Shown piece after piece: positions 29,041 to 39,155 of a DNA stretch of 43,767 nucleotides (positions are counted from its first letter, which is position 1; each line of letters starts with the position of its first letter). The notes beneath the pieces are model-generated. The model was given only the letters and a program-made list of their open reading frames with translations, was not told the origin of the DNA and did no database searches. Where the stretch lies: the NCBI GenBank assembly GCA_020852475.1, contig JADZAR010000144.1, forward strand, positions 1-43,767, read 5' to 3'. This DNA comes from Nitrosomonas sp. (GTDB lineage Bacteria; Pseudomonadota; Gammaproteobacteria; Burkholderiales; Nitrosomonadaceae). A program made the translations under genes and the position numbers.

Positions 29041-30310
29041 AACTCAACTCATCGCCGCCGGTATCGTCAGCGATGTACTGCGTGGCGCTAATCTGACCCG
29101 TTTGTTGCAGGAATGCTGGCAGAAGCATCCGGCGCTGTCGCAACAGCAAAAAGGCGCCATTCAGGATTTCAGTTACGGTGTATTACGCTATTATGGCCAG
29201 CTCGCTGAAATCCTGACCCATCTGCTTGAAAAAAAACCATCCGAAAACAGCATCTATTATCTGTTACTGATCGGGGTATACCAGTTACTCTACAGTAAAA
29301 CACCGGCTTACACGGTGACCAACCAGATTGTCACTGCATCGCGCACACTGGGCAGCAACAAAAAAATTCAGGGTTTTGTCAATGCCGTTTTACGCAGCTT
29401 TATCCGCCGTAAGGAATCATTGATCGCCAAAGCAAACGAAAAGCAGGTCGGCTTTTATTCTCACCCGCAATGGTGGATCAATAAATTGCGCACCCAGTAT
29501 CCGGAAAATTTTGAGGCAATTCTGGCAGCGGACAACAAACATCCGCCAATGACATTACGCGTCAATCAGCGCAAAACCGGCGTGGCGGCGTATCAGCAAC
29601 TGCTTGCCGCACATGGTATGGAAGCGCAACTGACCTGGCCCGAAGCATTACTGTTAAAGAATCCTGTCGGCATCGACAAATTACCCGGTTTTCATGACGG
29701 TCTGGTTTCCGTACAGGATGCAGGCGCTCAGCGGGCGGCCGAACTGCTTGATGTACATTCCGGCATGCATGTGCTTGACGCCTGCGCAGCACCTGGCGGC
29801 AAAAGCACCCATTTGCTGGAACTGGCAGATGTATCACTGACCATCCTCGATAATGACGAAGACCGCCTTACGCAGGTCAGACAGAATCTTTCTCGTCTGC
29901 AATTACAGGCGGCGCAAATTATCTGCGGCGATGCCGCAACACCGGATACATGGTGGAATGGCAAGTCATTTGACCGCATCCTTGCCGACGTCCCTTGCTC
30001 AGCTTCAGGCGTGGTTGCTCGGCACCCTGATATCAAGTGGTTGCGACGCGAAAGTGATTTGAAAAAATTTGCTGCGCACCAACGCGCAATCCTGAACGCG
30101 TTGTGGCAAATTTTGGTCAGAAATGGTAAGTTGCTGTATGTCACCTGCTCAATTTTTCATGAAGAAAACAAATTGCAAATTGCACAATTTATGCAGCAAC
30201 ATCCGGATGCGCGCCAGTTAACACTCGCTGACCCTATGCTGCCGGATGGACAGCTATTGCCGGACATGTATCATGATGGTTTTTTTTACGCCTTACTGCA
30301 GAAGTGTTAG
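29033..30310 (+). CDS. rsmB: 16S rRNA m5C967 methyltransferase
   Basis: RsmB (Sun) methylates C967 of 16S rRNA with S-adenosylmethionine. The N-terminal 140 residues form a NusB-like RNA-binding domain. The catalytic part has DACAAPGGKSTHLLE for the cofactor, Cys322 in DVPCSASG and the nucleophile Cys372 in VTCSIFHEEN. The ATG at 29033 gives the usual start and overlaps the fmt stop by eight bases; the longer frame from 28988 is ruled out by that fit. 425 residues is normal (E. coli 429). Confidence 0.96.
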   Translation: MIKTQLIAAGIVSDVLRGANLTRLLQECWQKHPALSQQQKGAIQDFSYGVLRYYGQLAEILTHLLEKKPSENSIYYLLLIGVYQLLYSKTPAYTVTNQIVTASRTLGSNKKIQGFVNAVLRSFIRRKESLIAKANEKQVGFYSHPQWWINKLRTQYPENFEAILAADNKHPPMTLRVNQRKTGVAAYQQLLAAHGMEAQLTWPEALLLKNPVGIDKLPGFHDGLVSVQDAGAQRAAELLDVHSGMHVLDACAAPGGKSTHLLELADVSLTILDNDEDRLTQVRQNLSRLQLQAAQIICGDAATPDTWWNGKSFDRILADVPCSASGVVARHPDIKWLRRESDLKKFAAHQRAILNALWQILVRNGKLLYVTCSIFHEENKLQIAQFMQQHPDARQLTLADPMLPDGQLLPDMYHDGFFYALLQKC

Positions 30311-30317
30311 ATTCTTC

Positions 30318-30923
30318 ATGAAGCAAAATCGTTTGATACAGCTTTTACTTATCTACACGATTGTATCACTTGGCTTTTCTGCCGCAGGCGCATCGGCAAA
30401 TGGCGGCATTCAGATTCACACATTCAAACTGGAAGTCATTGATAATGATTACTTTGTAAGTGTTGATTCCGAAATCGAACTGAATCCGACATTGGAACAA
30501 GCCTTAAAAAAGGGTGTTGTGCTCTATTTTGTCACTAAATTCACGCTGGTTGAACCACGCTGGTATTGGCTGGACAATGAAGTCGCCCGCCTAAAAACGC
30601 GTATTGGCCTTCGCTATTCCGCACTCACCCGGCAATACCAACTCAGCGACCCCACCTTCACCAAATATTTCTTTACGCTGAAAGAAGCGCTGCAAATGCT
30701 GCAACGACTGCACAAGCAGCAGGTGACCGTTTTATCCGATCTCTCGGAAGCCAACGATTACCATGCCACATTACGATTATGGCTTGATTTAACGCGCATG
30801 CCCAAGCCGTTTCAGGTCGAGGCGCTTGGCTCGAGCGCATGGAATTTAAGTTCCGAGCGTGTGCAGTGGCGCATGAAATTACCTTCCCCGGGCCACTCCT
30901 TCCAGTTTTCGTATCAACCATGA
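30318..30923 (+). CDS. Exported DUF4390 protein
   Basis: This 201-residue protein has a signal peptide at residues about 1-27 (LLLIYTIVSLGFSAAGASA) and a mostly beta-strand periplasmic part. It matches the DUF4390 type that stands between rsmB and ntrY in betaproteobacteria. Its function is unknown; the constant place before ntrY suggests a link with the sensor. The start at 30318 follows the rsmB stop by seven bases and puts the signal peptide first. It overlaps ntrY by four bases (ATGA), so the two are probably translationally coupled. Confidence 0.85.
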   Translation: MKQNRLIQLLLIYTIVSLGFSAAGASANGGIQIHTFKLEVIDNDYFVSVDSEIELNPTLEQALKKGVVLYFVTKFTLVEPRWYWLDNEVARLKTRIGLRYSALTRQYQLSDPTFTKYFFTLKEALQMLQRLHKQQVTVLSDLSEANDYHATLRLWLDLTRMPKPFQVEALGSSAWNLSSERVQWRMKLPSPGHSFQFSYQP

Positions 30924-33070
30924 AATATGTACTGATCATCTGTACAGGATTGGGCGCAATCATGCTGTTCCTGCTGGCTACGGCGGGCGCCAACACGGAT
31001 TTTTTCGAACACCGCTACAAAATTCTGCTTTTCATCAACATTGTTTTTGTGCTTTTGTTCATGGCCGTAGTCGGTTTTCTGCTCTGGCGCTTCAGACGCC
31101 GGCTCAAGTCTGGCGTGTTCGGATCAAGACTGGCGCTGCGGTTGCTGTTGATTTTCTCACTCATGGCCATTCTGCCCGGCGCGCTGATTTATACCGTATC
31201 CGTGCAGTTTCTTGGCAAAAGCATCGAATCCTGGTTCGATGTTAAAGTCGACCGGGCGCTGGAAGGCGGCATCAATCTCGGACAAACCATGCTGAAAAAT
31301 TTACTGGATGATCTGCAAAAAAAAGCGCAGGCAACAGCCTTAAATCTCTCAGATCCATCGGCTTCACCTGTCGCCGTACTCAACGAGTTATTACTGCAAT
31401 CACAAATTGACGAAGCCACGCTCTTCAATCAGGATGGCAAGGTTATCGTCTTTTCCAGCGAAACCAGTCTGACGGTTTTTCCGGCCGCACCGAGCACTTC
31501 TGTCATGCGGCGCATCAGGGCGCAAAAACCGTTTAGCACCATTGAATCGCTCGAAGGCAAGGGATTATATCTGCGCGTATTAACACCGGTTAACGTACTG
31601 AGCCTAAATGATGACATTCGCATTTTGCAATTACTGCAAGCCGTACCGGAACAACTCGCCAAAGATGCCAAAAGAGTTGAAGAAGGTTTTCAGGATTATC
31701 AGGAACTTTTACTGTCACGTCATGGATTGACGCGACTCTACAGCACAACGCTGACGCTGGCATTATTTCTGTCGCTTTTCTCCGCCCTGGCAACTGCTTC
31801 ATATCTCAGCGAAAACTTAAGCGCCCCGCTGGGCATGCTGGCGGAAGGCACTCGAGCCGTCGCACAAGGTGATTATAGTCGCCGTCATTCCGTTCAAAGT
31901 CGGGATGAACTGGGTATTCTGACAGAATCCTTCAATCTGATGACGCAGCAACTCGAAGAAGCTCGAGCGGCTGCACAACATAATCAACAGGAAGTCGAAA
32001 GCGCGCGCGCGCATCTGGAAAGCATACTGGCCAATCTTTCATCCGGCGTACTGGTCTTTGATGAACAGTTGAATTTGATCAAAGCCAATCAAAGCGCGGA
32101 GAAAATTCTGCAGGCGCCGCTTATCAGCCTGGATGGTTCAGTGATTGACGGCTGTATTGAAAATGAACCACAGATCGAAGCACTAATGACCGAGGCCCGC
32201 AACGGCTTTAACTCAGGGGAGACCGGCATGTGGCAACGGCAGATAACGCGTTCCAATGACGGTGACAATCAGGTTCTACTGCTGCGCGGAACACGCCTGC
32301 CGGAAATATCCGGCGGCGGCGGCGTTGTAGTATTTGATGATATCACCAATCTTCTGCAAGTCCAGCGCGCCGTTGCATGGAGCGAGATAGCACGGCGTTT
32401 GGCGCACGAGATCAAAAATCCGCTGACGCCGATTCAACTTTCCGCCGAACGCATGGAACATAAACTGGCAAGTAAGCTGAATGAACAGGATGCCGCCATT
32501 CTGCGTCGCTCCACGGAAACTATAGTCAATCAGGTCGAAGCATTAAAACGCATGGTTAACGAATTCAGCCAATATGCACGCGCCCCCGCGCTCGAGAAGC
32601 GCACATTGAATATGAACGATCTGGTACAGGAAATTCTGACGCTTTATGAAACCACAAGCACCACTAATCCGATACATCCTGTCCATATCAAGCGAATACT
32701 GGAAAACAACCTGCCCGCGATACATGGCGACTCAGCACAATTGCGTCAGGTATTGCATAATCTATTGCTCAACGCACAGGATGCTTTGGCAGAAATTGAC
32801 GAACCGATGATCGAAATTCAAACAGAAACAGTGCAAGATGGCATAAAGTTAACGATCAAGGACAATGGATGCGGATTTCCGGATGAAGTCCGTTCGCGCG
32901 TATTCGAACCTTATGTGACAACCAAAGCTAAGGGTACCGGACTGGGGTTACCGATCGTTAAAAAAATTGTAGAAGAGCACGAAGGAACGATAACCATTCA
33001 GAATTTGAAACCTCGGGGCGCTCAGATCACGATCACCCTGCCATCAATCGAGAAAATCAGAGCCGCTTAG
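30920..33070 (+). CDS. ntrY: Sensor histidine kinase NtrY
   Basis: NtrY is a membrane sensor kinase that phosphorylates NtrX in response to nitrogen or redox state in other proteobacteria. The 716 residues show three membrane segments near the N-terminus (about 3-23, 35-58 and 72-98), an extracytoplasmic part (about 100-272), a fourth segment (about 274-297), a HAMP domain (about 298-350), a PAS-like region (about 380-480), a HisKA domain with phospho-acceptor His496 in RRLAHEIKNPLTP, and a HATPase domain (about 590-710) with LLNAQDAL, DNGCGFP and GTGLGLPIV. All kinase boxes are intact. It follows DUF4390 with a four-base overlap and precedes ntrX by 24 bp. Confidence 0.93.
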   Translation: MKYVLIICTGLGAIMLFLLATAGANTDFFEHRYKILLFINIVFVLLFMAVVGFLLWRFRRRLKSGVFGSRLALRLLLIFSLMAILPGALIYTVSVQFLGKSIESWFDVKVDRALEGGINLGQTMLKNLLDDLQKKAQATALNLSDPSASPVAVLNELLLQSQIDEATLFNQDGKVIVFSSETSLTVFPAAPSTSVMRRIRAQKPFSTIESLEGKGLYLRVLTPVNVLSLNDDIRILQLLQAVPEQLAKDAKRVEEGFQDYQELLLSRHGLTRLYSTTLTLALFLSLFSALATASYLSENLSAPLGMLAEGTRAVAQGDYSRRHSVQSRDELGILTESFNLMTQQLEEARAAAQHNQQEVESARAHLESILANLSSGVLVFDEQLNLIKANQSAEKILQAPLISLDGSVIDGCIENEPQIEALMTEARNGFNSGETGMWQRQITRSNDGDNQVLLLRGTRLPEISGGGGVVVFDDITNLLQVQRAVAWSEIARRLAHEIKNPLTPIQLSAERMEHKLASKLNEQDAAILRRSTETIVNQVEALKRMVNEFSQYARAPALEKRTLNMNDLVQEILTLYETTSTTNPIHPVHIKRILENNLPAIHGDSAQLRQVLHNLLLNAQDALAEIDEPMIEIQTETVQDGIKLTIKDNGCGFPDEVRSRVFEPYVTTKAKGTGLGLPIVKKIVEEHEGTITIQNLKPRGAQITITLPSIEKIRAA

Positions 33071-33094
33071 CTGAAAAACCAAGGATAGAACAAA

Positions 33095-34357
33095 ATGACG
33101 ACAAATAACACGATATTGGTAGTTGACGACGAAATCGGCATACGTGAATTATTGTTTGAAATTTTGCACGATGAAGGCTATCGTGTTGCGCTGGCCGAGA
33201 ATGCCGAGCAGGCGCGCGTATGGCGCAGTCAAACCCGGCCTGATCTGGTTTTACTGGATATCTGGATGCCGGATACGGACGGCATTACCTTGCTCAAGGA
33301 CTGGGCCAGCAGCGGTATGCTGACCATGCCGGTCATCATGATGTCAGGACACGGTACCATCGACACAGCAGTTGAAGCAACGCGTATAGGCGCGTTTGGT
33401 TACCTGGAAAAACCTATTCCGCTGCAAAAACTGCTGACCACGGTCGGCAAGGCCTTGCGCGGCGGCCAAAACAAGCAGCAAGCAACATTGTCACTCTCCA
33501 GTTTAGGCAAAGGCGCACTGATTGTAGAGCTCAAGAAAAAACTCGAAAAGGTCGTCAATTTGAAAGCGCCTTTGCTGCTCATGGGTGAACCCGGCGTTGG
33601 GATGGATATTTGTGCACGCTTTCTGCATCGCCCGAATACACCCTGGGTAGAACCGGAAACGCTGACTATACTGGCTGAAAGACCGCTGGATTTACTGGAA
33701 AAGGCGCGCGATGGCTTATTGTTCCTGAGCGATATCGGTGAAATCAACAAACTGGCGCAGAAAGGATTATTACTTTTACTGAGCAAACTAGAGAAATACA
33801 ATGTGCGGCTGGTTTGCGCAACCACGCAGCCTTTGGCTGAACTTGCCGCGAATGGCAATTATATTACCAAACTATACGATGTACTCAGCGGCCTCTGCAT
33901 TGGTGTACCCGCCTTGCGTGCGCACCGCGAAGATATTCCGGAGTTGGCCAGTCAGATTCTGACAAGCTTCGCTGAAGCCGGGGAAGTCTCCCCTGTATTG
34001 AAATTCAGTACAGCCGCACTGAATTATCTGCGCAACTACGATTGGCCTGGCAATCTGACACAACTCACCGGGGTAGTGCAGTCTCTGGCGTTGACTTGCA
34101 CCGGTGATGAAATTACCGCTGACATGGTGCAACAGGCCATGGTTTTTCCGGAGTCCGCCGCAAAATCAACAGCGCCTGATATTCCTTTTGATCTCTCGTT
34201 GCGGGAAGCACGCGATTTGTTCGAGAAAACATATTTTGAGCGCCTGATTGAAGAAGAGAACGGCAACATGACACGCGTTGCCGAACGCGCGGGACTGGAG
34301 CGGACGCATCTTTACCGTAAAATCAAGCTGCTTGGCATCAAATTGCGCGGCAATTGA
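33095..34357 (+). CDS. ntrX: NtrX-like response regulator with a degenerate AAA+ domain
   Basis: This is the partner regulator of NtrY. The 420 residues contain a receiver domain (1-120) with Asp11/Asp12, phospho-acceptor Asp55 in VLLDIWMPD, and Lys106 in LEKP. A central sigma-54-type AAA+ region (about 135-330) and a Fis-type helix-turn-helix (about 370-417, NMTRVAERAGLERTHLYRKI) follow. The AAA+ part is badly decayed. Walker A reads GEPGVGMD (164-171) without its Lys. Walker B reads LFLSDIGEI, where Asp-Glu is expected. The GAFTGA loop that touches sigma-54 is missing, and the arginine-finger stretch is changed (ITKLYDVLSG). It can probably still be phosphorylated and bind DNA, but it should not hydrolyse ATP or open sigma-54 promoters. 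Confidence 0.9.
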   Translation: MTTNNTILVVDDEIGIRELLFEILHDEGYRVALAENAEQARVWRSQTRPDLVLLDIWMPDTDGITLLKDWASSGMLTMPVIMMSGHGTIDTAVEATRIGAFGYLEKPIPLQKLLTTVGKALRGGQNKQQATLSLSSLGKGALIVELKKKLEKVVNLKAPLLLMGEPGVGMDICARFLHRPNTPWVEPETLTILAERPLDLLEKARDGLLFLSDIGEINKLAQKGLLLLLSKLEKYNVRLVCATTQPLAELAANGNYITKLYDVLSGLCIGVPALRAHREDIPELASQILTSFAEAGEVSPVLKFSTAALNYLRNYDWPGNLTQLTGVVQSLALTCTGDEITADMVQQAMVFPESAAKSTAPDIPFDLSLREARDLFEKTYFERLIEEENGNMTRVAERAGLERTHLYRKIKLLGIKLRGN

Positions 34358-34415
34358 CACCCCACTACTTTCGGGGGAATTACTTACCAGCTGTTTCTAT
34401 TTGAGTGACACCCAT

Positions 34416-34447
34416 AAAAAAAGCACACCGTATCGGTGTGCTTTTTT
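34416..34447. terminator. Bidirectional terminator between ntrX and hppA
   Basis: GCACACCG (34423-34430) and CGGTGTGC (34434-34441) form a perfect eight-pair stem with a TAT loop, flanked by seven A residues on the left and six T residues on the right. It works on both strands and serves the convergent ntrX and hppA genes. Confidence 0.9.
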
Positions 34448-34466
34448 CTTCTAAATCAGCGTACTG

Positions 34467-36524
34467 TTACAGCAACGGAATAATCATCAGCGCCACAATA
34501 TTGATGATCTTGATCAGCGGATTAATTGCCGGACCTGCAGTATCCTTGTAAGGATCGCCAACAGTATCACCGGTAACGGAAGCCTTATGCGCTTCACTGT
34601 TTTTACCACCGAAATGACCATCTTCAATATGCTTTTTGGCGTTATCCCAAGCACCGCCACCCGCCGTCATGGAAATCGCCACAAACAGACCGGTTACGAT
34701 GGAACCCATCAAGACACCGCCCAGTGCTTGCGGGCCAAGCAGCACACCGACCAGCAACGGCACCAGCACCGGCAAAAGTGATGGAATCATCATTTCTTTA
34801 ATCGCGGCCTTGGTCAACATATCCACTGCACGTGAATAATCCGGCTTGGACGAACCATCCATAATACCGGGAATCTCCTTGAACTGGCGACGCACTTCGA
34901 CCACCACGGAGCTCGCCGCACGACCGACAGCTTCCATCGACATTGCGCCAAACAGATATGGAATCATGCCACCGATGAACAAACCGATGATCACCATGTG
35001 ATTGGATAAATCAAATGTCAACGAATGGCCGGCAGCTTCCAGCCCGTGCGTATAATCCGCAAACAGCACCAGCGCAGCGAGACCGGCGGAGCCAATCGCA
35101 TAACCTTTGGTTACCGCTTTAGTCGTGTTGCCTACGGCGTCCAGCGGATCGGTGACCGCGCGGACAGATTCAGGTAATTCAGCCATTTCCGCAATACCAC
35201 CCGCATTATCGGTAATTGGGCCATATGCATCCAGCGCCACAATAATACCGGTCATCGACAGCATCGCGGTAGCTGCAATTGCAATGCCATACAGGCCAGC
35301 TAGCGCATACGCCATCAGAATACTTAAGCAAACAGCCAGAACCGGCGCTGCCGTAGCACGCATGGAAACACCCAGACCGGCAATGATATTTGTTGCATGA
35401 CCGGTAGTGGAAGCTTCCGCAATATTTTGCACGGGCGGATAATCGGTTGATGTGTAGTATTCGGTTATCACCACCATGGCACCCGTCAACAGCAAACCGA
35501 TTGCGCCCGCCAGGAATACGCGCAGCACCAGCGCACCGCCGGCCACCTCAACCCCTGATACTTCGAGCGACATATCCGCCATGAACCATACAGTCACTGG
35601 CAGATACGCAACCAGCGCAATACCACCGGCAACAATCAATCCGCGGTAAAGTGCTTTCATGATCGTACCGCCTTCCTGCATTTTGACGTAATAACAACCA
35701 ATGATTGATGCAACGATAGAAACCGCACCCAGCATTAACGGGAACACCACCGCACTCATTCCATGATCCGCGAACAGCAGCGCACCCAGCAGCATGGTCG
35801 CGATGATCGTCACCGCATAGGTTTCAAAGAGATCAGCCGCCATACCTGCGCAGTCGCCCACGTTATCGCCCACGTTATCGGCAATGACCGCCGGATTGCG
35901 TGGATCGTCCTCGGGAATACCCGCCTCGACTTTACCGACCAGATCCGCACCAACGTCAGCACCTTTGGTAAAAATACCCCCGCCTAAACGGGCAAAAATT
36001 GAAATGAGCGACCCGCCAAAAGCAAAACCAATCAGCGGTTTAATCACATCGCTGACGGCTGCATCCGTTTCCGCGCCATTGAATAACCATGCGCTGTAAC
36101 CCGCAACACCCAGCAGCCCCAGACCAACGACCAGCATGCCGGTCACCGCGCCCCCGCGAAATGCAATAGCCAATGCTTCATTCAAGCCGTTGCGCGCCGC
36201 TTCCGCGGTACGCACATTGGAATGAACCGACACGGTCATCCCCAGATAACCAGCCGCACCGGATAGAATGGCACCCAGCGCAAAACCGACTGCGGTATCC
36301 CAGCTCAGTGCCAGCCAAATCGCCAGAAACAGTACCGCACCGACAATACCGATGGTCGTATACTGCCGATTAAGATACGCCGATGCGCCTTCCTGTACAG
36401 CAGAAGCGATTTCCTGCATGCGAGAATTACCGGTAGGCTGGGCAAAAATACCCTTGATCCAGATGCCACTGTAAACCAGGGCAAGAATCGCACTACCAAT
36501 TGCGAGAATCAAACCGTTAGACAT
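34467..36524 (-). CDS. hppA: Membrane-bound proton-translocating pyrophosphatase, K+-independent type
   Basis: HppA hydrolyses pyrophosphate and pumps protons across the inner membrane, or runs in reverse to make pyrophosphate. The 685 residues are mostly membrane helices. Active-site motifs are [13 protein letters not shown] (190-202), [14 protein letters not shown] and, in the second half, [17 protein letters not shown]. Lys469 in GNTTKA is the residue that marks the K+-independent subfamily; K+-dependent enzymes have Ala there. The sodium-pumping forms are K+-dependent, so proton transport is expected. A GGAG precedes the ATG. pfp, whose product uses or makes pyrophosphate, lies 155 bp upstream on the same strand. 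Confidence 0.96.
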   Translation of the reverse strand: MSNGLILAIGSAILALVYSGIWIKGIFAQPTGNSRMQEIASAVQEGASAYLNRQYTTIGIVGAVLFLAIWLALSWDTAVGFALGAILSGAAGYLGMTVSVHSNVRTAEAARNGLNEALAIAFRGGAVTGMLVVGLGLLGVAGYSAWLFNGAETDAAVSDVIKPLIGFAFGGSLISIFARLGGGIFTKGADVGADLVGKVEAGIPEDDPRNPAVIADNVGDNVGDCAGMAADLFETYAVTIIATMLLGALLFADHGMSAVVFPLMLGAVSIVASIIGCYYVKMQEGGTIMKALYRGLIVAGGIALVAYLPVTVWFMADMSLEVSGVEVAGGALVLRVFLAGAIGLLLTGAMVVITEYYTSTDYPPVQNIAEASTTGHATNIIAGLGVSMRATAAPVLAVCLSILMAYALAGLYGIAIAATAMLSMTGIIVALDAYGPITDNAGGIAEMAELPESVRAVTDPLDAVGNTTKAVTKGYAIGSAGLAALVLFADYTHGLEAAGHSLTFDLSNHMVIIGLFIGGMIPYLFGAMSMEAVGRAASSVVVEVRRQFKEIPGIMDGSSKPDYSRAVDMLTKAAIKEMMIPSLLPVLVPLLVGVLLGPQALGGVLMGSIVTGLFVAISMTAGGGAWDNAKKHIEDGHFGGKNSEAHKASVTGDTVGDPYKDTAGPAINPLIKIINIVALMIIPLL

Positions 36525-36653
36525 AAAAAACTCCAGTTAAAGTCAGACCAAATAAAATCAAATGTAGAATACCGGCCCAATAATTCCACATAATTAAACA
36601 CTTGTCCAAAATCATGAAACAAAAGGCGAATATTTTATATGCACTTGTTGTGA

Positions 36654-36680
36654 AAATACATCAAAAATTTTGCTGTATTT
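36654..36680 (-). terminator. Weak hairpin at the pfp-hppA junction
   Basis: AAATACA (36654-36660) and TGTATTT (36674-36680) are exact inverted copies with an AT-rich 13-base loop. They directly follow the pfp stop on the minus strand. The stem is A-T-rich and the T-run is short, so if it terminates at all it would be partial and let some pfp transcripts enter hppA. Confidence 0.3.
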
Positions 36681-37939
36681 CAGATTTCGAATGCGCCCAG
36701 TTTCTTCGGTACTGCTGCATTTTTCAGACGCACATAATCAGGCAAACCGTTTTTATACGGTGGATAGTCTTCACCTTCGATCAGCGGCAGCAGATATTCA
36801 CGACAAGCCTCACTGATACCGAAACCATCTTCACTGATATAATCAGCCGGCATCATTTTCTCCACGTTGGCCACATTTGATAACTGCGCCATACCGACCT
36901 GCCAGCGGTAAGGTGAGCTGGACAGCCGCTCGATGGTCGGCATCACCGAATTATGTCCGGCTATGGCGTATTCGACAGCCGCCTTGCCCATTGCGTAAGC
37001 CTGCTCGACATCGGTTTTGGAAGCCACATGGCGCGCCGCGCGTTGCAGATAATCCGCCACACCCCAGTGGTATTTCAAGCCCAGACCATCCTTGATGATA
37101 TTGGCCACAACAGGCGCAACACCACCCAGCTGCGCGTGACCAAACGCATCACGCAAACCCTGATCGGACAGAAAGTTGCCGTCCTCGCCTTTGACACCTT
37201 CCGACACGACAACCGAACAATAGCCATATTGCTTGACATAACTGTCGACTTTTGCGAGGAATTTTGCTTTATCGAAAGTGATTTCCGGAAACAGAATGAC
37301 AATCGGGATTTCACAGTCCTTGCTTGATGCCAGACCGCCCGCGGCGGCTATCCAGCCCGCATGACGACCCATAACTTCCAGCACAAAGACCTTGGTTGAC
37401 GTTTTCGCCATACTGGCCACATCAAAACTCGCTTCGCGCGTTGACACCGCAATGTATTTCGCGACTGAACCAAAACCAGGACAACAGTCGGTAATCGGCA
37501 AGTCGTTATCGACCGTCTTGGGCACATGAATCGCCTGGATCGGGAAACCCAGCGTATCGGAAATCTGGGATACCTTCAAACAGGTGTCGGCGGAATCGCC
37601 ACCACCGTTATAAAAGAAATAGCCGATATTGTGCGCCTTGAAGACTTCAATCAATCGCTCATATTCCCGGCGGTTTTGTTCTATGCTTTTCAACTTGTAG
37701 CGGCATGAACCAAAACCACCCGATGGCGTGTGGCGCAGCGCAGCAATGGCCTGCGCGGAATCCGCGCCGGTGTCAATCAAATCTTCAGTCAGTGCACCGA
37801 TAATGCCATTGCGCCCGGCGTAAACATTGCCGATTTTGTCCGGATGCTGACGCGCGGTTTCAATAACACCTGCGGCGGATGCATTAATAACCGCCGTAAC
37901 ACCACCCGATTGGGCGTAAAATGCATTTTTTATGGACAT
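36680..37939 (-). CDS. pfp: Pyrophosphate-dependent 6-phosphofructokinase
   Basis: The enzyme reversibly interconverts fructose 6-phosphate plus pyrophosphate and fructose 1,6-bisphosphate plus phosphate. In an autotroph it can stand in for fructose bisphosphatase and save pyrophosphate. The 419 residues show AQSGGVTAVINAS for phosphate binding, YNGGGDSADT (GGGDS at 112-116), HVPKTVDNDLPITD with Lys141, and EVMGRHAGWIAA. The Asp in the GGGDS motif and the Lys before TVDND are the pair that exclude ATP and favour pyrophosphate in this family. A GGAGAG precedes the ATG at 37939. It lies downstream of adk, beyond a strong terminator, and upstream of hppA. Confidence 0.93.
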   Translation of the reverse strand: MSIKNAFYAQSGGVTAVINASAAGVIETARQHPDKIGNVYAGRNGIIGALTEDLIDTGADSAQAIAALRHTPSGGFGSCRYKLKSIEQNRREYERLIEVFKAHNIGYFFYNGGGDSADTCLKVSQISDTLGFPIQAIHVPKTVDNDLPITDCCPGFGSVAKYIAVSTREASFDVASMAKTSTKVFVLEVMGRHAGWIAAAGGLASSKDCEIPIVILFPEITFDKAKFLAKVDSYVKQYGYCSVVVSEGVKGEDGNFLSDQGLRDAFGHAQLGGVAPVVANIIKDGLGLKYHWGVADYLQRAARHVASKTDVEQAYAMGKAAVEYAIAGHNSVMPTIERLSSSPYRWQVGMAQLSNVANVEKMMPADYISEDGFGISEACREYLLPLIEGEDYPPYKNGLPDYVRLKNAAVPKKLGAFEI

Positions 37940-38036
37940 ACTCTATCTCTCCTGATTGATCAAAACATGACAAAAGTTATAGCGCCCAAGCTACAACTCA
38001 TTAAATTTTTAAGATACAAATCCCGGACAACAAAAA

Positions 38037-38082
38037 CAAAAATTCAGAGCAGCAGATGCATACCGGCTGTTCTGAATTTTTG
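38037..38082 (-). terminator. Strong terminator after adk
   Basis: CAAAAATTCAGA (38037-38048) and TCTGAATTTTTG (38071-38082) pair perfectly over 12 bases. A G-T pair and CAGC/GCTG extend the stem inward to 17 pairs. On the minus strand TTTTTGTTTTTGTTG follows. It ends adk transcription and implies that pfp has its own promoter in 37940-38036. Confidence 0.8.
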
Positions 38083-38196
38083 TCATCGATACCTGAAAGC
38101 CGATAGCTGAAGGCGCAACATTCCGGCAAGGAAAAGCGTTTATTTTTGTCACCTATTTAGCCTGCAATGCTTCGATTCACGCTTTTCGCTGGCCAA

Positions 38197-38874
<678 letters not shown>

Positions 38875-39001
38875 TTATTTGACGGAATTAAATATAACCA
38901 CCTGATTGCTGATGAAAAATTTCAGAAAGTTCAATCATTGAAATCCATACTGAAATTATTAAAAAACTTCACAGCCGTACTTCATCATCATGATGACAAA
39001 G

Positions 39002-39039
39002 CTGCGATTATATCGCAGGCTGACAAGATACTCGAGTAT
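39002..39039. promoter_or_regulatory. Two palindromes upstream of recA
   Basis: CTGCGAT-TAT-ATCGCAG (39002-39018) and ATACTCGAGTAT (39028-39039) are both perfect inverted repeats, 9 bp apart, about 115-155 bp before recA and 130-170 bp from adk on the other side. Neither has the CTGT-N8-ACAG form of a classical LexA box. They may be operators for recA or adk, or DNA structures. Function not shown. Confidence 0.4.
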
Positions 39040-39100
39040 TGTTTTTTTATTTCTACTGATTTTTTTACACACGCAAAATGCATTTTCCAAGCAGCTCGTC

Positions 39101-39130
39101 TTACAGACACATGTGTGCATGTGCGATAAT
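39101..39130 (+). promoter_or_regulatory. Candidate promoter of recA
   Basis: TTACAG (39101-39106) is followed after 18 bp by GATAAT (39125-39130), about 25 bp before the recA ATG. The spacer holds the perfect palindrome ACACATGTGT (39107-39116), a possible repressor site. Predicted by eye. Confidence 0.4.
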
Positions 39131-39155
39131 TTACTGACACTTAACAGGAAAAACC

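Noticed and set aside
39135-39148. CTGACACTTAACAG just before recA as a LexA box
   Set aside because: The half-sites are only CTG/CAG and the spacing is two bases short of the CTGT-N8-ACAG form.
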